Of a DNA stretch of 64,000 nucleotides, positions 49,234 through 58,222 are shown in pieces; position 1 is the first letter of the stretch, and every line of letters begins with the position of its first letter. The stretch lies in contig NZ_LS483250.1 of the NCBI RefSeq assembly GCF_900465055.1, positions 4,369,652 through 4,433,651 of the forward strand, written 5' to 3'. This DNA comes from Moritella yayanosii. Its GTDB lineage: Bacteria; Pseudomonadota; Gammaproteobacteria; Enterobacterales; Moritellaceae. A model generated the notes under the pieces. The model made no database searches. It was given only the letters and a program-made list of their open reading frames with translations, and was not told the origin of the DNA. The translations under genes were made by a program, and so were the position numbers.

Positions 49234-50556
49234 ATGCAACTTTCCACAGCTCTTTCTTTAGTTAACTCAAATAATGTCACTGAGTTTCAGAATTTAACCG
49301 ACATTCTCTCTCCCGAAATAATTGATGCTGGACTAAAAGAAAACGGTGTTGCTACTATTCGAAAGCGTAAACTACCAATGGAAAATATGGTATGGGCAGT
49401 TATTGGCATGGCGCTATTTCGAAAATTCCCTATGCGCCAGCTACTTAACCAATTAGATATTATTTTACCTAGTGGTATGCCGTATGTAGCTTCTAGTGCC
49501 GTCACGCAAGCACGAAAAAAACTAGGAAGTAAAGTCATTGAATCTGTCTTTCAGCAAACCCAAAAACAATGGAATCAATCTGCTAACCACGGAAACTGGT
49601 GTGGATTAAATTTATTAGGTGTCGACGGTGTTGTATGGCGAACGCCAGATACTGATGAAAACAGTAAAGGGTTCGCTAGAACGGGCTCTCAACATGGTAA
49701 AGCAAGTTACCCTCAAGTTCGCATGGTATGTCAGATGGAACTAACGAGCCATTTATTAACAAACAGTGTTTTTGATAGCGTTGAAGTTAACGAGATGAAT
49801 CTTGCCTTAGGATTAATTGATAATACCCCTGATCACAGCCTGACATTATTCGACAGAGGCTTTTATTCATTAGGTTTGTTGCATCGTTGGCAAACAACGG
49901 GTGAGATGCGTCACTGGTTAATTCCGCTTAAAAAGAACACTCAATATGAAGTGATTAGAAGTTTTGGACGACAAGATAAACTCATCAAACTAACAACTAC
50001 ACCTCAATCACGCAAAAAGTTCCCTGAACTACCAAAGACAATGGAAGCTCGTCTATTAACAAGAAAAATCAAAGGGAAAGATGTCCAGATCCTGACATCG
50101 ATGACAGACCCAATGCGTTTTCCGCCAGCTGATATAATCGATTTATATGCACATCGTTGGGAAATTGAACTTGGATTCAGAGAAATGAAACAATCGTTAT
50201 TAGACAACCGATTTACTTTACGAAGTAATCAGCCAGAACTCATTAGGCAAGAGTTATGGGGCATATTACTTGCGTATAATTTAATACGCTATCAGATGGT
50301 GCTAATGGCAACATCACTCGATGACATCCACCCAAATCAATTAAGTTTTCATGGTGCTTCGATGCACATCATTCATGAGCTAACTCAATTATCATTTTGT
50401 ACTCCAGGGAATATACCTAAGTACACAATGAATATTACTCAGGCTGCCAAGCAATTTATTTTACCAAATCGGCGAGAGAGGAAATATCCAAGGTTGTTGA
50501 AATGCTCAAAGGATAGGTATCCCGTGAAAAAAAGAAATGCCGTTCACCTTAAGTGA
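49234..50556 (+). CDS. IS4-family transposase
   Basis: A 440-residue DDE transposase. The first Asp lies in [18 protein letters not shown] near 129, the second in [18 protein letters not shown] near 208, and the Glu in [20 protein letters not shown] near 310, with the Y-(2)-R-(3)-E-(6)-K signature of IS4 elements. The N-terminus has the usual [20 protein letters not shown] and [20 protein letters not shown]. Length is normal and all catalytic residues are seen, so it may be active. No ribosome binding site is visible; the hairpin just before the start may restrain translation. Confidence 0.93.
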   Translation: MQLSTALSLVNSNNVTEFQNLTDILSPEIIDAGLKENGVATIRKRKLPMENMVWAVIGMALFRKFPMRQLLNQLDIILPSGMPYVASSAVTQARKKLGSKVIESVFQQTQKQWNQSANHGNWCGLNLLGVDGVVWRTPDTDENSKGFARTGSQHGKASYPQVRMVCQMELTSHLLTNSVFDSVEVNEMNLALGLIDNTPDHSLTLFDRGFYSLGLLHRWQTTGEMRHWLIPLKKNTQYEVIRSFGRQDKLIKLTTTPQSRKKFPELPKTMEARLLTRKIKGKDVQILTSMTDPMRFPPADIIDLYAHRWEIELGFREMKQSLLDNRFTLRSNQPELIRQELWGILLAYNLIRYQMVLMATSLDDIHPNQLSFHGASMHIIHELTQLSFCTPGNIPKYTMNITQAAKQFILPNRRERKYPRLLKCSKDRYPVKKRNAVHLK

Positions 50557-50672
50557 ACGGCATTAACCCTAAGGAGGCTTGTACACATCCGCTACTATAG
50601 GCTTTCCGCGCTATTACAGGGTTTAGCTTTGCAGTGTCGAGCAGTAAATAGCACCAAAACATACTAATTGGG

Positions 50673-51467
50673 TCATAATGTGGACACTGGGTTGAATTTC
50701 ATTGCTTCATTTAGATAGTCAGGTGCGAGGTGGGCGTAAGTCATCGTTTGCGTTATTGTTGAGTGACCCAGGATCTTCTGTAGCGTTAAAATATTGCCGC
50801 CATTCATCATAAAATGGCTAGCAAAAGTATGACGTAAAACATGCGCAGCCTGACCTTTTGGCAAGCCAAACTCTTGTTCCTTCAGTACACTGTAAAATAC
50901 AGAATAAGATCCTTTGAATAACCGGCTACTTTTCCCGTGATGGATTTCACTCATTAATTCACTGGTAATTGGTACCGTTCTATTCTTACCATTTTTGGTA
51001 TCACTGAACGTCACTCTACCGTGGACAATATCACTGCCTCTCAGTTCTGCAGCTTTGATCAATGCGGTAAACACACTGCTTAACCGAGTTTGGTTACGAT
51101 TAATTGTGGTCTCTTTTTTACCTTCTGCCATTTTGAGTGCGCGATATTGAGTAAAGCATTGTCGCGTTACCTGGTCTGCCCTCGGGTGTCCTAAGTCGGA
51201 ATCAATCGCGACTAGGTGTTTAAGCTCTTTTTCACCGGTCTTAAGTTGCTGCCCATGATAATGGTACCAAAGCTGTATTAACTCAAGCAGGGGGCGTTTA
51301 TCAGCAGATTTTTCAACCCAACCTTTTTGATTTTGAGTTGATAACAGCCAGCGCTCATACTTTTGCGCTTCACCTTTGGTCGTAAACTTCTTCCTGTAGC
51401 GTTTACCGTTTCGACCTTGCGGGCGACAATCGACTTCATAGCCGTTGGTGATGGATTTAATAGACAT
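50673..51467 (-). CDS. tyrosine recombinase, internally deleted phage-type integrase
   Basis: A 264-residue phage P2/HP1-like integrase. The N-terminal arm-binding part (YEVDCRPQGRNGKRYRKKFT) and SAM-like core (GKKETTINRNQTRLSSVFTA) are present, then the catalytic part with His209 and Arg212 in AAHVLRHTFASHFMMNGG, GH near 235 and the nucleophile Tyr244 in TMTYAHLAPDYL. Such integrases are about 330-340 residues. Between LIKAAELRG and SDIVHGRVTFSDTKNG the segment with the first catalytic Arg is absent, an in-frame loss of roughly 70 residues. It is therefore probably inactive. It marks a former integrative element beside the toxin-antitoxin pair. Confidence 0.85.
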   Translation of the reverse strand: MSIKSITNGYEVDCRPQGRNGKRYRKKFTTKGEAQKYERWLLSTQNQKGWVEKSADKRPLLELIQLWYHYHGQQLKTGEKELKHLVAIDSDLGHPRADQVTRQCFTQYRALKMAEGKKETTINRNQTRLSSVFTALIKAAELRGSDIVHGRVTFSDTKNGKNRTVPITSELMSEIHHGKSSRLFKGSYSVFYSVLKEQEFGLPKGQAAHVLRHTFASHFMMNGGNILTLQKILGHSTITQTMTYAHLAPDYLNEAMKFNPVSTL

Positions 51468-51707
51468 GATCCGCCCCTAAAGTTACTGGTGTTATATACA
51501 GTATTAAAGCTATATCATAGGGCTTAAGTTGGAGGTGTTCAATGTTTGTTTATGTACGCTAGATACAAGTTACATTTTCGACTGGTTTAACATAAATAAT
51601 AAAATTTACTATTAATAGTAGTATTAAGTAGCAGTAAGTTAGTTTTTTTATGGACTGTTTTCAATAAAAGGTCTATATTTACACTCACTGGTGAAGGGAG
51701 GGAATAT

Positions 51708-52109
51708 ATGAATAATCTTAAAGCTAAAAGCACTGTAGAGAAAAGAAACCAAAGTGCAGTAGGTTTCAGAGTCGCACTAAATATCTTAGAGCGTTGGGGA
51801 TGTAAAAATGATCAAATTATGTCAATTATGCAGCTTGAACGAGGTAAGTTTTTTAATGCGAAAAAAGAACCTACGAGTGTAAAACTTAGTGCTGATCAGT
51901 TAGATCGAATCAGTTATGTACTTAATATACATTCAGCATTAAGAATTGTGTTCTCTAACCCTGAGAATGTATATGGCTTTGTAAGTAAGAAAAACCATAA
52001 CCCATTTTTCAATGGTAAAACGCCGCTTGAGTTAATGAGTACTGGGAAGTTTGGAATACTACATGACGTGTACCGTAATATAGATACTATGCGTGGTGGG
52101 CAATGGTAG
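51708..52109 (+). CDS. Xre/MbcA/ParS-type antitoxin of the RES pair
   Basis: A 133-residue antitoxin with an N-terminal HTH (AVGFRVALNILERWGCKNDQ, then MSIMQLERGKFFNAKKE) and the C-terminal DUF2384 domain that neutralises the toxin, ending FFNGKTPLELMSTGKFGILH and VYRNIDTMRGGQW. Xre antitoxins bind the RES toxin's active site and repress their own operon. The stop overlaps the toxin start by 7 bases (52103-52109), so translation is coupled. GAAGGGAGGG precedes the ATG. Confidence 0.9.
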   Translation: MNNLKAKSTVEKRNQSAVGFRVALNILERWGCKNDQIMSIMQLERGKFFNAKKEPTSVKLSADQLDRISYVLNIHSALRIVFSNPENVYGFVSKKNHNPFFNGKTPLELMSTGKFGILHDVYRNIDTMRGGQW

Positions 52110-52786
52110 AAAGCAGTGTGGTTCAACTAACTAAACAAAAAAGCCACCGCTTAATTAATTCTAAGTTTCCACCGATTAGTTTATTTGATGATGTGGCTGA
52201 TGCTGAAGAATTTGAATTTTTATATGACTTGCAAGCCAGAACAAATCCACGATTACTGAATGAGATTGGCGATATAAATCTTGTTTCTAAAGAGGAAATT
52301 CCTTTTGGTATTGTAGGATGTTCTTATGCGACAGCTTCATTTACGCATGTTAACCCAAATGGTAGTCGCTTCAGCGATGGTTCATTTGGCGCATTATACA
52401 TGGCCGATAAAATTGAAACTGCAATAGCAGAAACAAGACATCATCAATCAATAGTCTTCAGTAACATTGAAGGACTAGCTTACGATACGATTACGATGCG
52501 GGGCTTATCCTGTATTTTTAGTGGTGAACTGATTGATATAACCCATGAATATGATGAGAATCTGTATCATCTAACGGATTATTCCAGTGCACAAAATCTT
52601 GGTGCACAATTAAAAAAACAGGGTTCTGAAGGGCTTCAATACAAATCAGTAAGAAAAGAAGGTGCGGTTTGCTGGGTGCTATTAACCCCTAAGAAGGTCA
52701 TCAAAATTGAACAAACTTCACATTATGAATTCATTTGGGATGGCGAGAAAATAGCTAAAGTTGAAAAAATTGCTAAAGTAATCTGA
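52103..52786 (+). CDS. RES-domain toxin, NAD-degrading
   Basis: A 227-residue RES toxin of the longer subgroup; RES enzymes break down NAD and stop growth until the Xre antitoxin binds. Family landmarks are SHRLINSKFPPISLFDDVAD near 14-33, NPNGSRFSDGSFGALYMAD near 88-106 (the Arg and Tyr of the RES site), the Glu in TAIAETRHH near 110, and KKQGSEGLQYKSVRKEG with Ser near 190. It directly follows the antitoxin with a 7-base overlap. The pair sits beside a broken integrase and may stabilise this island. A terminator follows. Confidence 0.9.
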   Translation: MVESSVVQLTKQKSHRLINSKFPPISLFDDVADAEEFEFLYDLQARTNPRLLNEIGDINLVSKEEIPFGIVGCSYATASFTHVNPNGSRFSDGSFGALYMADKIETAIAETRHHQSIVFSNIEGLAYDTITMRGLSCIFSGELIDITHEYDENLYHLTDYSSAQNLGAQLKKQGSEGLQYKSVRKEGAVCWVLLTPKKVIKIEQTSHYEFIWDGEKIAKVEKIAKVI

Positions 52787-52806
52787 TGCTGTAAAGTTAA
52801 ATATAA

Positions 52807-52828
52807 CCTCCAAACGGAGGCTTTTTTA
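52807..52828 (+). terminator. terminator of the Xre-RES operon
   Basis: CCTCC-AAAC-GGAGG then CTTTTTTTA. Confidence 0.85.
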
Positions 52829-52870
52829 TATCTAAAATTCAATTCACACCTTTTCTTCCCAAATAACACT

Positions 52871-53536
52871 CTAATTCTCATCAACAATCTCTTTGGTGAT
52901 ATTTTTTGAACCGTATACTTTCACATCTGGGAAAGCATCTTTAATCGCACGTGAACCACCAAAGTGATCGGCATGTGAATGTGAGTAAATCATCGCTACA
53001 ATCGGTAAGTTACCCGCTTTTGGTACATTTTCTTGGAAGAATTTAAGTGATTGTGCGGCTGATTTTTTGGTTAATAACACATCGTAAACAATCCAACCGC
53101 TATCACTGCGAATGAATGAGATTGAAGAAAGGTCGGTACCACGCACTTGGTAAATTTTACCCGGTACGACTTCATATAAGCCCGTTGCTGCTTGGTTTAA
53201 TACCGCTTGGCGCCATAATGATGGATTTACTGAATCGGGGGCGTTATCTGCATTTGCTACATCAGCATCAATAAAGTTAAAGCTATTACGAATAATATCG
53301 CCAGTTGCTTGGTCAAATTCAGCAATCAAACCACGGTTATTATTTTCAAAAGCGCGCACATCTTTAAAGTTTAGTGTCTTTGCAAATTCATTGTTGTATT
53401 GGATCGTTGCTTTGGTTGCGTCTTTACCACCATGCTCACCAATCGTGCTTAGGTGAGCATGGTCATGGCCATGGTCGGCAGCGATTACACTTAAAGAGAG
53501 AGAAGAGATCACGATAGCTAATGTAGTTTTTTTCAT
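52871..53536 (-). pseudogene. truncated linear alkylsulfatase-type metallo-hydrolase
   Basis: The N-terminal third of a secreted alkylsulfatase of the SdsA/BDS1 type, which cleaves alkyl sulfates with two zinc ions. It has a signal peptide (MKKTTLAIVISSLSLSVIAA), the lead domain (ATGLYEVVPGKIYQVRGTDL) and the metal motif IYSHSHADHFGGSRAIKDAF near 183-202. It stops after KNITKEIVDEN at residue 221, while the family runs to about 650 residues with the rest of the beta-lactamase fold, a dimerisation domain and an SCP2-like domain. No continuation is seen downstream. The cut lies at the edge of the toxin-antitoxin region, so an insertion or deletion removed the rest. Confidence 0.75.
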
Positions 53537-53692
53537 AATATCACCCGTTAATAAATTACTTTATAAAGATATAAATTTTTATAAAGCGTAGCAGATAACT
53601 GATTGTTAGCAGCTTTGCTTCGATGGGGTAATAATAAATATTGTCGGTAAATAAAAGAACGGGGCAGGCGTTATGCTTACTATAAGCTGTGC

Positions 53693-54345
53693 TTATACAA
53701 AATAGAGAGTAGCTGTGATTATACTAAATAAATGGCAGTCGATTGGTGTCATGGTAAAAGGCGGCTCAATGACTTTTAACCCTAAGCTATCTGCAATATG
53801 ACAAAGGCCCTCAGGGATGGCAGCAATATAATCTGAATTTTGTACTGCCAGCATCATGTTGGCTGGGCTAGAGACTTGCACTCTGATATCACGCGCTTTT
53901 AATGTTGTTTTGGCAAAGTACTCCACGGCACGCATATTATTACGCACCAGTTTCATTGCCACATGACCGAGTTGTAAATAATGCTCCATGGTGATGCTAT
54001 CTGTAACTGTAGGGTGATTTTTGCAACACACCAGTTTAAGATGTTCTTTGCGCACCAGTTCAAAACAGAAACTGTTATCTTGCTGAGTGACGTTATCAAT
54101 TGCGAGATCAATTTTACGCATACGTAAATCGTTAAATGTATCTTCCTCACTATCACTTGATTCTATTAATTGGATATCGTGAATACCACTGAGTTTGAGT
54201 AAAATGTTCTCGGGAGCGTAAACGATAAAGTGCTCTTTGTTGCCCAGTGCATTGTCAACAATTTCTAATACGGTAGATACCCGTGAGTAGAAATTTTGTG
54301 CATTTAGGAGTAGGGCTTAATTAGGTTCATATCAAAATCATGCAT
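53693..54345 (-). pseudogene. LysR-family regulator lacking its DNA-binding domain
   Basis: At 54345 the minus strand starts like a LysR gene (MHDFDMNLIKPYS) and then meets a stop. In a shifted frame from about 54312 the substrate-binding region continues (NFYSRVSTVLEIVDNALGNK, HFIVYAPENILLKLSGIHDI, then LRMRKIDLAIDNVTQ and AAIPEGLCHIADSLGL). The HTH (about residues 15-65) is missing between these pieces and the C-terminus also ends early at IITATLYFV. An internal deletion plus frameshift is the simplest reading. An ATG at 54121 could still start the effector domain alone. It lies between the truncated alkylsulfatase and azlD. Confidence 0.7.
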
Positions 54346-54363
54346 AACAATTGCCTCTGCGGT

Positions 54364-54666
54364 TTAATGAACTAAGAAAAAAAGCAGCATACTCAATACC
54401 GCTGTGAGCAAAGTGTTGCGGGTTATCAGGATCAATAGCACCGCAAACACAGCGCCGATCAAATAGCTGTTATCAAAATTAAGGTGCAAGGTCTTGTCTT
54501 GAATAAAGACAATCGGCGCTAAAATTGCAGTGAGTACTGCAGGTGCTGAATAGCTTAAAAACTTCACCATACCGGGATTAAGACGCAATGGCAGTTTTGG
54601 TTCAATGAATATGTAGCGGCTAATAAAGATAATGACTGTCATTAATATAATGGTTAGCCAGATCAT
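54364..54666 (-). CDS. azlD: AzlD-type branched-chain amino acid exporter subunit
   Basis: A 100-residue membrane protein with about four hydrophobic segments (MIWLTIILMTVIIFISRYIF, then MVKFLSYSAPAVLTAILAPI, then SYLIGAVFAVLLILITRNTL). This matches the small AzlD/YgaH partner, which with AzlC exports valine and other branched-chain amino acids. Its start overlaps the azlC stop by 4 bases, so the two are translationally coupled. Export substrate is inferred from the family. Confidence 0.88.
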   Translation of the reverse strand: MIWLTIILMTVIIFISRYIFIEPKLPLRLNPGMVKFLSYSAPAVLTAILAPIVFIQDKTLHLNFDNSYLIGAVFAVLLILITRNTLLTAVLSMLLFFLVH

Positions 54667-55409
54667 AGGCCTTCTCCCGGTCTTGTTAATATTATTTTAT
54701 TTGGATGGGTCTCATTAGTTAATTTAGCGGTAAGCATGCCAGCACTCATGCCTGATAATGCCGCGATAAGTAATCCGCCCGGGATCTCAAACAGTTCACA
54801 CACGACGGCCATGACTAACGATACCGATACGCTAACGAGTATGGATGGGGTTTTAATAGCTGGCACAACCAAAGCAATAAAGGTCGCAGCGATAGCGAAG
54901 TCTAAACCGAGTTCATCTAAATTGGGGATCTGTTGACCAGCAAAAATACCAACCGCAGATGCAATATTCCAAATGAGATAAAAACTAAAGCCACCGCCAA
55001 ATGCAAACCAGCGATCAAACTTGTGTTGTTTGGTGTCGCTGCATATAGCGAATAATTCATCGGTGAGTAAGAAACCCAGTGTTAACCGCCAACGTAAAGG
55101 CAGGGGACTCATTTGCTGACGCATAGCCATGCCATATAAAAAATGGCGAGAGGTAATGAGTAGGGTAGTTAAGAGAATACTGGTTAACCCAACGCCTGAT
55201 TTGATCATCCCCACTGCAACCAGTTGCGCCGCACCAGCAAACACAATCGCTGACATTGCTTGGCTTTGAAGCATATCTAAACCGGCTTCAATGGCATAAG
55301 AGCCCGCCAAAATACCCCAAGGGATCACCGCAATACTTAACGGCATTGCGGCGATCATACCTCGCCATAATGACTTTCTGATCGAGGCGGGCGATTGTGG
55401 CTGTGACAT
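54663..55409 (-). CDS. azlC: AzlC-type branched-chain amino acid exporter
   Basis: A 248-residue membrane protein of the AzlC/YgaZ family. It begins MSQPQSPASIRKSLWRGMIA, then PLSIAVIPWGILAGSYAIEA, QAMSAIVFAGAAQLVAVGMI and TSRHFLYGMAMRQQMSPLPL, all typical of AzlC. ATG 55409 is chosen over 55427 because AAGGAATAAAAAC precedes it. It couples to azlD and forms the exporter. The decayed LysR gene downstream lacks its HTH, so local regulation may be lost. Confidence 0.9.
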   Translation of the reverse strand: MSQPQSPASIRKSLWRGMIAAMPLSIAVIPWGILAGSYAIEAGLDMLQSQAMSAIVFAGAAQLVAVGMIKSGVGLTSILLTTLLITSRHFLYGMAMRQQMSPLPLRWRLTLGFLLTDELFAICSDTKQHKFDRWFAFGGGFSFYLIWNIASAVGIFAGQQIPNLDELGLDFAIAATFIALVVPAIKTPSILVSVSVSLVMAVVCELFEIPGGLLIAALSGMSAGMLTAKLTNETHPNKIILTRPGEGL

Positions 55410-55727
55410 GTTTTTATTCCTTGTCATATATGTTGTTTTTATAGTGGTTAAGCATATTAACGGAGTTAGCGCATGAGTAAGAGATATGGTGGATACATTT
55501 GGTTGTGGATCGCGTGAGTGGATAAATATATACGTTAAACCAACTGGTATGGTAATTATATTGGTTTTATATGCTGGTGATTAGCCTATTGTCATCATTT
55601 ATCGACCTTGTGAAATCATGAGCTTAGTTTGTTTAATCTAAAAATAGGACTAATATTTAATTATACTTTTCACTTTAACTGCTTATAACGTCCAACTTTA
55701 ATTATTCATACATAATAGAGAATAACG
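55410..55727. other. intergenic between azlC and the cytochrome gene
   Basis: AT-rich divergent promoter region, no gene, repeat or strong hairpin seen. Confidence 0.5.
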
Positions 55728-56150
55728 ATGAAATTGAAAATACTGGCGTTAATCGCCGTGATTGGTTTAGCGGGTTGTAATGATGAAGAGCTAAACAAAT
55801 TTGTTCGACAAGCCGACAGCCCTGTTTATAGTGGTGATCGTAGTGACTTACTCGCTTATGGACAACAACTATGGAATGACCCTAGCCTTGGTAATAGTGG
55901 TTTAGCGTGTGCTACTTGTCATGCTGGTGGCACGGCATTTAATGATAGTTTTAAACAACCATATCCGCACTTGGTAGCAATGGCGGAAGATATGTCGGGC
56001 TTAACCTCTATAGATGCCGAGCAGATGGTGCAATTTTGTATGTTGCAACCGATGCAAGCTGACATGTTTGCCTGGGATTCAAAAGAACTGGCAGCACTCA
56101 CTTTGTATGTCGAAAAAGTAGTGCAAGTCGAATTCATCAACCAGCATTAA
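55728..56150 (+). CDS. small cytochrome c lipoprotein
   Basis: A 140-residue exported lipoprotein. The signal peptide MKLKILALIAVIGLAGC places the lipidated Cys at 17. One heme site CATCH lies at 61-65 in NSGLACATCHAGGTAFND. QPMQADMF near 107 may supply the axial Met. It resembles monoheme c-type cytochromes or the C-terminal part of di-heme peroxidases, but is too short for the latter. It probably ferries electrons at the outer or inner membrane surface. A partner is not evident; it is convergent with gnd and divergent from azlC. Confidence 0.8.
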   Translation: MKLKILALIAVIGLAGCNDEELNKFVRQADSPVYSGDRSDLLAYGQQLWNDPSLGNSGLACATCHAGGTAFNDSFKQPYPHLVAMAEDMSGLTSIDAEQMVQFCMLQPMQADMFAWDSKELAALTLYVEKVVQVEFINQH

Positions 56151-56159
56151 TCTAAAGCT

Positions 56160-56191
56160 AATAAAAAACCCAGCAAGCCGAGTTTTTTATT
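56160..56191. terminator. bidirectional terminator between the cytochrome gene and gnd
   Basis: AATAAAAAAC and GTTTTTTATT arms closing an imperfect GC core (CCAGC / GCCGA). It serves both convergent genes. Confidence 0.65.
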
Positions 56192-56242
56192 AGCAAAATA
56201 AAACGCGATTAATGAGTACTGCGTTCCTCTTAACTTTTAACT

Positions 56243-57745
56243 CTAGTGCTGAACTTTGTGCTCGCCACTGCCAAAGTGCCAATCATAGTGGAAGCTTTGA
56301 CTTGCATCTTGATCTTTACGACGGTAAGTATGGCCACCAAAGTAGTCACGCATTGCTTGAATAAGGCTTGCTGATGAATCTGCTTCACGGTAGCAATCGT
56401 AGTAGCTCATTGCAGCGCTAATAGAAGGCATTGGCATACCTAGCATAATTGCTTTCGCTAATACTTCACGCCATGCCATTTGGTTTTCAGCTAATGTATT
56501 AGTGAAACGGTCCGCTAACATGAGGTTTAATAACTCAGGTTCTGCTTGGTAAGCTTTTGCGATATCATCTAAGAAGTGAGCGCGGATCACACAACCGGCA
56601 CGCCATATTTTAGCAATTGAAACGTAATCAAGCGTCCAGTTATGTTCTTTTTGTGCCGCAGACATCAATTCAAAACCTTGTGCGTAGCTACATACTTTTG
56701 AACAATATAGCGCGTCAGCCAGTTTTTCTAACCATACGTTGCGGTCTTCGAGCGTTATTGTGGGACCAGCAAGTTTAGTCGCGCCAACCTGACGAATAGA
56801 TTTTTGTGTGCTTAGGCAACGGGCAAATACAGATTCTGCAATGGCGTTTGCAGGTACGCCAAGCTCTAGGGCTTCACGTGCAGTCCAGTTACCAGTGCCT
56901 TTTTGGCCTGCTTGATCCATGATCACGTCAACCATAGGTTTACCGGTTGCTTCATCAACAACTTTTAGGATGTTACCTGTGATCTCGATGAGGTAGCTTT
57001 GCAGTTTACCTTTATTCCATTCACTGAATACTTCGCCAACTTCAACCGCCGACATGCCTAAGATTTGACGCATGAATTGCACAATTTCGGCAATCATTTG
57101 CATATCAGCGTATTCGATACCGTTATGTACCATTTTAACAAAGTGACCAGAACCGATTGGACCGATATATTCAGCGCAAGGTTCACCTTCTGGTAATGGC
57201 TGGTCTACGTGTGTACGTGCAATTTCAACACCTGTGATAGGATCTACTTTCGCAGCCATTGCTTGCCACATTGGTTTTAGTCTTTCCCAAGCTGCTTTGT
57301 CGCCACTAGGCATTAACGATGGACCAAAACGAGCGCCCACTTCACCGCCAGAAATAGCACAAGTGAAGAAGCTAAACTTACCTGCGTAAGTATCTGCACG
57401 GGCGATAGAGTCACGCCATTGGCTGTTACCTGTATCGACAACAATGTCGTTTACTTCTAAGCCAGCTGCTATTAAGTCATTACAGATAATATCAACAACA
57501 GGACCCGCTGGTACTGAAAGCACGATCCGACGTGGTGTTTCAAGTTGGTTAATTAGCTCTGCAAGATCGGCAACCGCAATTAATTTTGCTGCTGTTAGAG
57601 GTTGATGACGCTTAACGATGTCAGTACGACGGTTTTCGTTAATGTCAAAAGCTGCAACGGAAAATCCACGTTCAGCTAAGTTTAATGCCATGTTGGCACC
57701 CATTACGCCTAAACCTATTACTGCAATATCAATATTTTTATTCAT
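56243..57745 (-). CDS. gnd: 6-phosphogluconate dehydrogenase (decarboxylating)
   Basis: Gnd oxidises 6-phosphogluconate to ribulose 5-phosphate with NADP in the pentose phosphate pathway. The 500-residue protein has the N-terminal cofactor loop IAVIGLGVMGANMALNLAER, the substrate signature in the GHFVKMVHNGIEYADMQMIA block near 195-215 and the C-terminal GGHTYRRKDQDASQSFHYDW. It belongs to the longer (about 500) subgroup rather than the 468-residue E. coli type. It is divergent from a GntR-type LacI regulator, and a candidate GntR site lies 92 bases upstream, so gluconate may induce it. Confidence 0.95.
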   Translation of the reverse strand: MNKNIDIAVIGLGVMGANMALNLAERGFSVAAFDINENRRTDIVKRHQPLTAAKLIAVADLAELINQLETPRRIVLSVPAGPVVDIICNDLIAAGLEVNDIVVDTGNSQWRDSIARADTYAGKFSFFTCAISGGEVGARFGPSLMPSGDKAAWERLKPMWQAMAAKVDPITGVEIARTHVDQPLPEGEPCAEYIGPIGSGHFVKMVHNGIEYADMQMIAEIVQFMRQILGMSAVEVGEVFSEWNKGKLQSYLIEITGNILKVVDEATGKPMVDVIMDQAGQKGTGNWTAREALELGVPANAIAESVFARCLSTQKSIRQVGATKLAGPTITLEDRNVWLEKLADALYCSKVCSYAQGFELMSAAQKEHNWTLDYVSIAKIWRAGCVIRAHFLDDIAKAYQAEPELLNLMLADRFTNTLAENQMAWREVLAKAIMLGMPMPSISAAMSYYDCYREADSSASLIQAMRDYFGGHTYRRKDQDASQSFHYDWHFGSGEHKVQH

Positions 57746-57836
57746 CTGGTCCTCTGTGTCTTAGCAAGTCATGAAGGTGAGAATTGGCTAATGCCTTGTA
57801 GTTTAAGGCATGATATAGAAAGTAGAAAAAGATACA

Positions 57837-57852
57837 ATGTTAACGCTATCGT
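57837..57852. promoter_or_regulatory. candidate GntR operator upstream of gnd
   Basis: ATGTTA-ACGC-TATCGT matches 10 of 12 fixed positions of the E. coli GntR-type site ATGTTA-N4-TAACAT (consensus recalled). It lies between gnd and gntR. The rest of 57746-58222 is AT-rich with no gene seen. Confidence 0.45.
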
Positions 57853-58222
57853 TATTTGTCTTTTTCATCTAAATCACTATTTGTTGATAAACTAATTTTA
57901 AATCATTAAAACGAATATGGTTAATCAGCATTGTCCTATGAGATCTACCTCACACTATTCCTGGTTAATTAAATTTTGATTGGTTCTTTACTGTGCACTA
58001 TATAAATGTAGCTAAAATTACTAATATCTTGCTGGATTTAAGTAATAAGTGTTTCTCGAATTGTTATCTAACTTAACCGTATCATTGATGGCCAAATAAA
58101 TTAACAAATATGTTGAAAACCATATGATTATGCTATTTTGAAGTTAATTGAAAAGTTTATTTACCCCTAATTGAAGATAGGTATAATGAGGTAAGTATTT
58201 TATAATTAAGGATATTAGGCAT

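Larger units (their letters stand above)
49141..50574 (+). mobile_element. IS4-family insertion sequence
   Basis: About 1.43 kb with imperfect 27-bp inverted ends (22 of 27 matched: CCCTAAGGATAATGCCG... at left and CCTTAGGGTTAATGCCG... at right, reverse complement). It carries one full-length transposase gene. A clear target duplication was not found, so ends may be off by a few bases. Confidence 0.8.

Noticed and set aside
49131..50584. Target-site duplication flanking the IS4 element
   Set aside because: Flanks (AAAAAAGGCA and AGGCTTGTAC) share only AGGC, too little to claim a duplication.
45599..52786. tRNA-Ala as the attachment site of the integrase region
   Set aside because: The tRNA is 5 kb from the integrase with housekeeping genes between, and no copy of its 3' end was found near the integrase.
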